The position numbers were made by a program, and so were the translations under genes. This document shows, one piece after another, positions 18,496-25,296 of a DNA stretch of 34,883 bases (position 1 is the stretch's first letter; every line of letters starts with the position of its first letter). The DNA is taken from NCBI GenBank assembly GCA_006503475.1, contig RSEH01000365.1, forward strand, positions 1 to 34,883, in the 5' to 3' direction. This stretch comes from Stentor roeselii. Its lineage: Eukaryota; Ciliophora; Heterotrichea; Heterotrichida; Stentoridae. Under the pieces are notes generated by a model. The model was not told where the DNA came from. It saw nothing but the letters and a program-made list of their open reading frames with translations, and did not search any database.

Positions 18496-19407
18496 ATGAT
18501 CAATTCTGAAATTAGTTCGCATAGAAAAACAGTTTTCACTAATTTTGATGGAAGAATAGAAAATCACAGCGAGTTGAGGATCATAACTCCTCTCATCGGT
18601 GAAAAAATCACAGCATCGAGTCAGATCAAGGTTAAAATCAAGGTGAAAATGCCTGAAATAAGGAGAGACAAAAGAAATTCTTCATTGTTTAAATCACCTG
18701 CGAGTATTCAAAATATTTTCTTTAGTCCGAGTAACTTGACGAAAAAATCATCAGCACAGTACTACTCCCCAAAAAAGCAAGAATATCATTTATCAGTAAG
18801 CAAAGATCTTCCATTCCAAAAAACAAAATATATTCCAGGTCTAAAGCAAAACCTAACAAACTCAGCCCTCCTAACAAACATCTACTCAGACCTTCTGAGT
18901 TACTTAATAAAGGTGCAAGTCGACTACATCCCAATCTACCAAAAAATCGACATTCACCGAAAAGGAAAAATCGAAAAAGAAGACTTTGAATTATTTTTCA
19001 CAAAAGTTTACCCAAGCCTCGATTCCCTTGAGTACTTCCACCGCCTTTTACAATTAAACAGCTTTTTTTCAAAAGACCCTTTTATCCTAAAAAGGAACTT
19101 TCTATCAATATGCACAGGAGTCATGTACAAAAAATCTTCAGTGAAAGATTTCAAATCAATTTTCATTGACCAAAGCCAACTGGTCCTAATGTCAAGTCTT
19201 GAAAAGTTTTCAAAGCAATTCAAGCGTTTTTCAGACGGAAAGTACATCGAATTATCACGACTGCTAACTATGAAAAACTTTAAAGACCCGAAACCTCAAA
19301 AATCACTGCAAACAGTTTTTTCAGAACCTGTGGATTTACAACGGTTCATCAATTGTTACCCTTTCTTCAAGTGGGTTTCAACGCCTTTTAATAATCTTAA
19401 CATTTAA
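18496..19407 (+). CDS. Hypothetical protein with EF-hand-like loop
   Basis: A 303-residue protein I do not recognise. The first 120 residues are basic and low in predicted structure, with serine-proline sites (FKSPAS, FFSPSN, YYSPKK). Residues about 143-171 (YIPIYQKIDIHRKGKIEKED then FELFF) look like a helix-loop-helix EF-hand; the loop D152-D163 keeps the first Asp, central Gly and Ile, but positions 3 and 5 are His and Lys, so calcium binding is doubtful. The rest is helical and aromatic. No membrane segment. The 3' end overlaps the convergent gene by 11 nt inside both coding regions, ending in TAA at 19405-19407. Confidence 0.75.
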   Translation: MINSEISSHRKTVFTNFDGRIENHSELRIITPLIGEKITASSQIKVKIKVKMPEIRRDKRNSSLFKSPASIQNIFFSPSNLTKKSSAQYYSPKKQEYHLSVSKDLPFQKTKYIPGLKQNLTNSALLTNIYSDLLSYLIKVQVDYIPIYQKIDIHRKGKIEKEDFELFFTKVYPSLDSLEYFHRLLQLNSFFSKDPFILKRNFLSICTGVMYKKSSVKDFKSIFIDQSQLVLMSSLEKFSKQFKRFSDGKYIELSRLLTMKNFKDPKPQKSLQTVFSEPVDLQRFINCYPFFKWVSTPFNNLNI

Positions 19408-20296
19408 ACTTCTCGTAAGTGGGGATCACGTCGAGGTTTACCCATCGTTCAGGGTGGTTGAACTCGTCTTTGATAAACCTTTCCCAGTCATTGACAGCCA
19501 CTTGGTTCATGAGTACTTTGTTGTAAAGTTCACTGATTTGAATATACTGAGCAGGGTGCCTCGATGAAAAACTCAGCTTTACTATCAAACATTTTGAATA
19601 AAAGTACTTTCGCAGGTTGTCTTGTGTTATGTGCTCGGTTAAGTCAACTCGCACTTTTGAACTGTCTTCTGACTCGATTCCTGAAAATTGAAGAGGAGAG
19701 CCGATACTGCTTCCAATGCTTTGACGAGCTTCGTGGACTCCTGTCAGGTCTTCACTGCTTTCGTAGGAATTCACTCGCATGTCTGAACGGTTTCGGTTGT
19801 GCTCTAAACTTTTTCTTGTGAAGGCGAAGTGGAACTTTGGAGTTAATAATGCTTTTACTGTGGAACGTTCAGAGCCCTTTCCAATCACATCTAAAATATG
19901 ATAAACCTTATTCGAGGCCAAAACCTTCAGCCTATCAGAATAAACCGAGTACTTCTCAGGAAGCCCTTCACAAATATTTCGAATTTGTGATAAAGTCGCA
20001 GTAGCTTTATCAATAGAGTCTAAAGAATAAGACTGAAGAGTAATGATTTCATTTGCCTTCTGAATCAAATCTTGAAGTAAAAAATGTGCTGGACTAGATG
20101 TCGAGAAATACAAAATCGCTTCAAGACTTGTTTTCAGTTTAATTATTCGAAAATTGATATGGCTTAGATAAGGAGAGTTGTCAAATCGCTTTACTTCTGC
20201 GGTGTATGTGTAGCAAACCTGTGAATGAGCCTCTAGCTTCAAATAGTCGATCATGCTTTCGCAGTTAATGCAAAGAACGTCAGGGATTTCTTCCAT
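19397..20296 (-). CDS. Hypothetical protein with N-terminal C2HC zinc finger
   Basis: A 299-residue protein. It begins with a putative zinc finger, C9-x2-C12-x11-H24-x3-C28 (CINCESMIDYLKLEAHSQVC), a type often seen at the ends of ciliate proteins. The remainder is mainly helical: residues 45-130 heptad-like, 160-215 serine-rich and probably disordered, and 215-299 a folded region with aromatic residues (KYFYSKCLIVKLSF; PERWVNLDVIPTY). No enzymatic motif is seen. The stop codon lies within the coding end of the convergent gene (11-nt overlap), and the start is 84 nt from the carbonic-anhydrase-like gene. Function unknown. Confidence 0.78.
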   Translation of the reverse strand: MEEIPDVLCINCESMIDYLKLEAHSQVCYTYTAEVKRFDNSPYLSHINFRIIKLKTSLEAILYFSTSSPAHFLLQDLIQKANEIITLQSYSLDSIDKATATLSQIRNICEGLPEKYSVYSDRLKVLASNKVYHILDVIGKGSERSTVKALLTPKFHFAFTRKSLEHNRNRSDMRVNSYESSEDLTGVHEARQSIGSSIGSPLQFSGIESEDSSKVRVDLTEHITQDNLRKYFYSKCLIVKLSFSSRHPAQYIQISELYNKVLMNQVAVNDWERFIKDEFNHPERWVNLDVIPTYEKFKC

Positions 20297-20380
20297 TATT
20301 TGATTATCTGTGATTAGGTGAATAAGGACTGGCAGGAAAGAATGACTTGTTACGGTTATTTAGAAGATATTGAATTATAA
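20297..20380. promoter_or_regulatory. 84-nt divergent promoter
   Basis: The short AT-rich spacer between divergent start codons carries TTATTTAG and AATTATAA near the right-hand start. It must contain both core promoters. Confidence 0.4.
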
Positions 20381-21205
20381 ATGATTATTATCGGATTGAT
20401 TTTTACTTTTGTTGCTGCTTTGGATAACTGGGACTATAATCAGCATGGCGCTGACTGGAATGGGAAATGCTCAGATGGGAAAAAACAGTCTCCTGTTAAT
20501 ATTAGGAAATCTAAAACGAATTCTTTAGGAGATACGTACAAGATGGAAGTTTACTACTATGGAACTACCATGTCTCGTACAGTAAAAAACGATGGAAACA
20601 AGATATATCTCGACGGAAACTTCGGGTACATAACAATCCGTGACAATAATTCAAAAGACCGAAAATTCATAACAACCCAAATAGCCTTTCACGCTCCATC
20701 AGAGCATGAGAAAGAAGGAGTTAACACCCACATGGAAATGCAAATATACCACAAAGTAGACGACAGTGACTACACCTTCGACTTCCCCAGCAATGCAGTA
20801 GTTTCAGTTCTTCTAAGACCAGGAGACAACAGCTACTTCTTCGACTCAATTCAAGTCAACAACCTTCCCACTAAAAATAAAGAAAATGTTCTTGCAAATG
20901 ACTCGAATATTAATTTGATTTCTATTGTTGAAGCTGATGACAAATACTTTTTTTATCATGGGTCGAATAATGAACCTGATTGTGACGAGGACTATCTTTG
21001 GTATGTTTTTGAAAAACAACAGTGGATTAGCTTTGTACAAATTAATTATTTTCTTGAAAAACTTGTTGAAGCTGATTCTGATGGGTTTCGAAATGTTTTT
21101 GGAAATAAGGGAAATAATAGGGAAATTCAGGGATTGAATGGAAGGACTGTTTATTATTCGTTTGGGAATTGGCTTTTGGTTGGGTTCGTTTTTTATAATT
21201 TTTAG
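20381..21205 (+). CDS. Secreted alpha-carbonic-anhydrase-related protein, predicted inactive
   Basis: A 274-residue alpha-CA fold protein. A signal peptide (1-13, IIIGLIFTFVAA) is followed by WDYNQHGADW and QSPVNI (36-41), both family hallmarks. C30 and C201 match the conserved disulfide of extracellular alpha-CAs. In active enzymes zinc is held by three histidines (H94, H96, H119 in human CA II). Here the matching segment is QIAFHAP (100-106), so the first is Ala102 and the second is kept (His104); the third is Gln121 in MEMQIYH. The proton-shuttle His64 is replaced (DGNKIYL), and the LTTPPC substrate loop reads NNEPDC, losing Thr199. The C-terminus ends hydrophobic (NWLLVGFVFYNF), perhaps a membrane or GPI signal. 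It is probably a binding protein rather than an enzyme. Confidence 0.9.
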   Translation: MIIIGLIFTFVAALDNWDYNQHGADWNGKCSDGKKQSPVNIRKSKTNSLGDTYKMEVYYYGTTMSRTVKNDGNKIYLDGNFGYITIRDNNSKDRKFITTQIAFHAPSEHEKEGVNTHMEMQIYHKVDDSDYTFDFPSNAVVSVLLRPGDNSYFFDSIQVNNLPTKNKENVLANDSNINLISIVEADDKYFFYHGSNNEPDCDEDYLWYVFEKQQWISFVQINYFLEKLVEADSDGFRNVFGNKGNNREIQGLNGRTVYYSFGNWLLVGFVFYNF

Positions 21206-21533
21206 TGCAGGTTTTTTAGGTTTTTTAAGTTTGAGGATAATTAGGTTAGAGATTTGAATTTGGAACTCAGGGTTTTTTATTAATTAATTCTTTATATGAG
21301 GCCTTGATTAGAATATTTTCATAGTTTTCTTGGAATTTTATAAAGATTTGGAAATCTAAATTTTCTTTATTGTTATTTTAAGACTTTTTGTTTATATTTA
21401 AAAAGAATTGTTTTAGACGAATAGAAAATTTTGATTTTTTGTCTGGATATCAAAACTTCATAATTATTTAATCATACATCTAATCATTTAAATCTCCAAA
21501 GTATTAATTTTATTAAATCTTCAGAACTTCCTA
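21206..21533. other. Intergenic region between convergent genes
   Basis: A 328-nt AT-rich spacer between the stops of the carbonic-anhydrase-related and calcineurin genes. The left part has T- and G-rich repeats of AGGTTTTTTA (21207-21225). No frame, RNA or clear terminator is seen. It is long compared with the other convergent gaps here (1-27 nt or overlapping). Confidence 0.5.
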
Positions 21534-23021
21534 CTATTTAGCCACCGACCCATCACAAGGAAAAGTTTCAAGTTCAACAAAATCTTTCATAACATTCAGA
21601 AAATTTTCAATCCTAATAGAAACTTTCTCCAAATCTTTTTTCGAGATTCCACTTACAAATTTTCTAGTTTTCGTGACAGATCTAGGAACAAGAGGCATAT
21701 ATTGCTCTTTATCATTTTTCAATTTCTCATCAAAAAATTCAAACTTGTGAGTTTTTCGAGTATTCCTTTCAGTTCGCGATCCACTTCCATAATTTTTCAA
21801 ATCCCCATCAGAGCACTCATGAAAAAAAACAGCCCTTTTAACAGCACCCTGATCAAATCCAGGTTCCAAGCAAGGAGCAACCATTTCCATCAAAACCTGT
21901 TCATTGACATACCCTTCAAACGTAGAATCTTCATTTCCCTGTTTCAAGATCTTCTTAAAAAAAGCCAAAACCTTATCAACGACAAAAGGAACACTCCATG
22001 TAAAAAGATCATCACTATTCGGCAACTCAAAAGGCGAAGGGTTAACATCAAATGTCCTAAACTCAATATTCGAATCTAAAACAGTAAGAAAAGCCCCTTT
22101 ATTCCCCTTGACTCCACAGTAATTCGCTGCTGAAAACACAGTAACAACAGAAAGTGATTCACCAAGCGACATTATTTTATACCCATTACTTTGAACTTCA
22201 TGTGCACGAATAATTCCTTTAAACCTGTTATTTTTCAGAAAAGTCCTGGCAGCTGACTTTCCAAAATAAAATCCACAACCTCTGCTGGTATTTTCACTGA
22301 AGTTGCGAATTGAGACATTTTCAGGAGCAGGGTCTGACCAAAGCAAGTCACAAACGAGTCCTTTTTCTCTGGGCTCTTGGAAACGGTTAATATAAATGAT
22401 GTCTTCGAGTCCTTTTATTGATGGTGAAATTCCTCCGTGCACGGCGAAGTACTCGTTGTTTATTATGCAAGCCAGAGGCATCGCGTCGAAGGTTTCCATC
22501 AAAAGTTCGTATAAGTCTAGACCGTACTTGTTGAGTACTTCTTTGCGGAATGAATAGTGACTTGTCATGTCTCTTGTCTCGTGGTTTCCACGGATCATTA
22601 GGACTGAGTTTGGGTAGGATTGTTTCAGGGCGAATAGAAGAAGGATCACTTCTATTGAATATCGGCCTCGGTCAACGTAGTCACCTAGGAATAGCATTTT
22701 TCTTTTGGTTATTGATAAGGAGTTCTCGAAGATATGTAGAAGGTCGAAAAATTGACCGTGAATGTCTCCGATTATTGTGATGTCGTCTGTTGTTTCGAGA
22801 ATTGTCCTCTCACGTTCAAAGATGTATCTGGCCTGTGTTATAAGGTAAATAGCTGATGATCGGGACAATGTCCCTCCTGAGGCGAGATGGTCCTTCACCA
22901 TTAGCCAGTTTGGAATGCGAGAATAAGGCTTTATCATTGTGTCAATTGGAAGTGGCCTGTGAGGAGGCCTTGGCACTGATGATATTACTCTATCGTTAAG
23001 AGGATCTGAAAGCGGTTCCAT
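21534..23021 (-). CDS. Calcineurin A (PP2B catalytic subunit)
   Basis: A 495-residue PPP-family Ser/Thr phosphatase. Metal and catalytic motifs are all present: GDIHG (85-89), GDYVDRG (113-119), RGNHE (144-148), HGG (195-197) and RAHE (272-275). FSAANYC (296-302) and, above all, the calcineurin-B-binding helix FTWSVPFVVDKVLAFFKKIL (340-359) identify it as PP2B and not PP1 or PP2A. It should act with a calcineurin B subunit as a calcium/calmodulin-dependent phosphatase. The C-terminal part (360-495) is divergent; SIRIENFLNVMKDFVELE near 465-482 may correspond to the calmodulin-binding helix, but I see no standard autoinhibitory segment. The start is the first ATG, with an N-terminus matching the family (PPHRPLPIDTMI). 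Confidence 0.93.
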   Translation of the reverse strand: MEPLSDPLNDRVISSVPRPPHRPLPIDTMIKPYSRIPNWLMVKDHLASGGTLSRSSAIYLITQARYIFERERTILETTDDITIIGDIHGQFFDLLHIFENSLSITKRKMLFLGDYVDRGRYSIEVILLLFALKQSYPNSVLMIRGNHETRDMTSHYSFRKEVLNKYGLDLYELLMETFDAMPLACIINNEYFAVHGGISPSIKGLEDIIYINRFQEPREKGLVCDLLWSDPAPENVSIRNFSENTSRGCGFYFGKSAARTFLKNNRFKGIIRAHEVQSNGYKIMSLGESLSVVTVFSAANYCGVKGNKGAFLTVLDSNIEFRTFDVNPSPFELPNSDDLFTWSVPFVVDKVLAFFKKILKQGNEDSTFEGYVNEQVLMEMVAPCLEPGFDQGAVKRAVFFHECSDGDLKNYGSGSRTERNTRKTHKFEFFDEKLKNDKEQYMPLVPRSVTKTRKFVSGISKKDLEKVSIRIENFLNVMKDFVELETFPCDGSVAK

Positions 23022-23322
23022 GAATTATATTCTTTTTGTCATAACTTTCTGATTTTTTTTCAAAAACTTTGAACATTTTGAAATGGATTCTTAGTCATCC
23101 ATTTCCAAATCACTACCCGTATAGCTAAAATAATGAATTTGTTTTGTTTTTGACTTACTTTTCAATATCAATCAAAATAAATAATATTATCCCTTTAAAC
23201 CCCAAAAAAAATCCTTTAAATCCAAAAGAAGAAAAACTAAAAAAAATCCCTAAACTTTCCATAAACTTCACAAAATCTTCTAAAATTAATTATCCCAAAC
23301 TTCAAGAAATTCATCTAACATA
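23022..23322. promoter_or_regulatory. Divergent upstream region of calcineurin A and the FAM227 gene
   Basis: A 301-nt spacer between opposite start codons. From about 23190 to 23322 the plus strand is A/C-rich with almost no G (AAACCCC, TCCTTTAAATCC, TCCCAAAC), matching the upstream style of other plus-strand genes. The left part is AT-rich with a long T run at 23052-23060. No specific element can be named. Confidence 0.45.
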
Positions 23323-24525
23323 ATGGACACCTCATCCGAATTCGAGTCATCCGAAATCGAAGAAGACAAGACCTTCGACACTTTAACCCCAAGCCCAGAA
23401 AACCCTCATCCACTTTCAACAGACCACAGCAAATACCTTCCTCCTCTCGAAAAGCTTCCCCTTCCGAAAGGTTTAAAAATAAAGCTAAAATCAATTTTCT
23501 CGAATGATTCAATCCCAAAAATTCATTCCCTTCTATTCTGGCAGGTCTTTTACAAGAAGTTAAAACCAGAAACAACTGAAGTCCTTCAAGATCAAACATC
23601 GAAAAAGCTTGCAAAGAACTACGTGAAACTTCTTCTCAGCCTTATGAATCAACCAGCAGGAAAAGCGATTGATTTGCTTCCAGTGTTATTTGGACACTCG
23701 ATTCATCATGAATACTTTGAATTGTTCAGTCAGTCCAGGCATCACTTTGACCAAAGGTTCATCCTTGACTGCTACAAAATAATTTACCTTGAACTTTCTG
23801 GACTCACTGTCACTGACTCGTTTATTGAAACTTCTGCGAAAAAAGTTTTGGGAAATTATTATCTTGAGTACTTGAAAACACAAAAAAAAAAACCTCAAAA
23901 TAATTCTGGACTTGCTAGTAAAAAATTGGAAAAACAGATGAATGGGGTTGAGGGAGGAATTGAATTTGCTAAAGAGTTGGCGCTTAGATTAAGGCCTTTG
24001 ATTACTAGAAAACCTGAAAGAAAACAAGCCGAAGAAGAAGAAGTAAAACTCGAAATATCCGACACAATAATCGCAGACCGAGTCCACCGCCACCTAAGTG
24101 AAAAAGTCCTAAAAAAATCCTTCATCACAGACAGTTCAAAAATCTTCAACTGCAACAAGCTTTCCCCTCTCCTAAGCCGTCAAATAAACAGTTCAACAGT
24201 AACATAAAAATAGAAAGAAATTCCTTACAAGCATCGTTACGTGACTCCTCACAAAATAGAAAAGCCCTTCGAACAACCTAGTTTTTTACGAGTGCTAAAA
24301 AAGCATTGCGATGAAAAGTCAGCAGTGATCCTTTCACGTAAAAGAATTCTTGAAAAAGACCTAAAGTCAAGTAAATCAAACGCAAATCAAAAAACAATTG
24401 AAATATCTCCATTAGGTCCTCAACATTCTCCTTGTCTTTCTGAGGTCTTTAAATTAAGAGCGAAACTTAACGAGTTTAATTATTATCAAGTTTTACTAGG
24501 CAACAAAAAGAAGACGATTTTATAA
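23323..24525 (+). CDS. FAM227-like protein (FWWh domain), two exons
   Basis: Exons 23323-24198 and 24214-24525 give a 395-residue protein. Residues about 70-170 resemble the FWWh domain of the FAM227 family: FWQVFYKKLKP (72-82) where family members show FWW-x-F, then KLAKNYVKLL (95-104), LLPVLFGHSIH (118-128), and FSQSRHHFDQRF (135-146). FAM227 proteins are poorly characterised and tend to occur in ciliated lineages. Residues 170-292 contain basic low-complexity sequence and a helix. Exon 2 continues with KEIPYKHRYVTPHKIEKP and a helical C-terminus ending KKKTIL. The first exon starts at the first ATG after a G-poor upstream region. The TAA is 1 nt away from the stop codon of the convergent gene. 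Confidence 0.8.
24199..24213 (+). other. 15-nt spliceosomal intron of the FAM227-like gene
   Basis: The sequence GTAACATAAAAATAG is 15 nt with GTAA at the start, TAG at the end and A at position 10. It contains an in-frame TAA that would otherwise end the protein at residue 294. Removal is phase 0 and joins NSST to KEIPYKHRYV, leaving an open frame of 103 further codons. Confidence 0.88.
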
Positions 24526-24526
24526 T

Positions 24527-25258
24527 TTAAAGCCTTTTATTTAACTTTTTGAATAAATTTGATATAAAGTCCTCTTCTTCCAAATTGATCAAGTCGATGT
24601 CTTGTGTAAGGCAGTAAAAAACTCCTAACATCTGACTTGATGAAGTAACTGATGAAGGAAGTTCCATTAATGACCAGTCGTAAGGCTCGGAACGGTTCAT
24701 TTGAATGAAAGATTTTTCTAAGACTTGACAATTTGACTCGAAGTTAAATGGACTTTTTGAGTAGTACTCGAAAATCTCTTTGTTGTGATCGATGCATAGA
24801 ATGGAAAAGTCGGACTTGAAAATTGGAAGAATCACGAAAGGACTTGATAAAAGGTCCGACTTTTGAACATCGTTTAGGTCTTCTCCGGATTCTAAGAATG
24901 GAAAACCTTCTGGACTTACTACTTTGAAAATTGATGACTTTGCAAGGATTTCTATTATTTTGTTTAGTTTTTCTTTGTGGGTTGAATAGTTTTCAACCAT
25001 GTGGTTGAATGAGGCTTCTGTCAATGATGAATTTTCGTGAAAGGATAAAAGTGCTGAGAATGGATTTTTGGATTTTGGGTGGATTGAGTAAGGGTTGATC
25101 ATTGAAATTTGGGACTCGATTTTTCGTTTGACTTCTAATAGCTCAGAGAGGTTTTGTTGGATTATTTGGGGACTTTTGTCGTAAATGTGTTCGTAAAAAA
25201 AATTCTGGACTTCTTTTTCTTTGATGAGCTTTTTCTTGTTTTTCAACTCTTCGAACAT
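24527..25258 (-). CDS. Hypothetical protein, possibly a degenerate Ulp1/SENP (C48) fold
   Basis: A 243-residue protein. The N-terminal 110 residues are helical. Residues 140-218 resemble the core of Ulp1/SENP cysteine proteases: VILPIFKSDFSILCIDHN (142-159) for 'iPi-x-x-x-HW-x-L-x-x-id', EIFEYYSKSP (161-170) for 'i-x-YYDS', a following W195, then PSSVTSSSQM (201-210) and LGVFYC (211-216) for 'P-x-Q-x-N-x-x-DCG-x-F'. At all three catalytic positions the expected His, Asp and Cys are missing, as is the oxyanion Gln. If homologous, it is a pseudoprotease that may still bind a SUMO-like partner. The resemblance is by eye and may be wrong. The start is 38 nt from the divergent DUF229 gene; the stop is 1 nt from the FAM227 stop. 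Confidence 0.72.
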   Translation of the reverse strand: MFEELKNKKKLIKEKEVQNFFYEHIYDKSPQIIQQNLSELLEVKRKIESQISMINPYSIHPKSKNPFSALLSFHENSSLTEASFNHMVENYSTHKEKLNKIIEILAKSSIFKVVSPEGFPFLESGEDLNDVQKSDLLSSPFVILPIFKSDFSILCIDHNKEIFEYYSKSPFNFESNCQVLEKSFIQMNRSEPYDWSLMELPSSVTSSSQMLGVFYCLTQDIDLINLEEEDFISNLFKKLNKRL

Positions 25259-25296
25259 TTATATGGGACTTTATTAAGATTATTTATATTTAATAA
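25259..25296. promoter_or_regulatory. 38-nt spacer between divergent start codons
   Basis: Only 38 nt lie between two opposite ATGs. The sequence is AT-rich with TTTATATTTAATAA next to the right-hand start. If both ATGs are used, this is one of the shortest bidirectional promoters imaginable, or the promoters lie inside the neighbouring coding regions. Confidence 0.4.

Noticed and set aside
21534-21548. 15-nt intron at the end of calcineurin
   Set aside because: A GTGG...TAG string of 15 nt exists across the stop, but it lacks GTAA and the extension has no support.
24241-24525. Separate small gene starting with GTG at 24241
   Set aside because: It is exon 2 of the FAM227-like gene; the frame is continuous back to 24214 after removal of the 15-nt intron.
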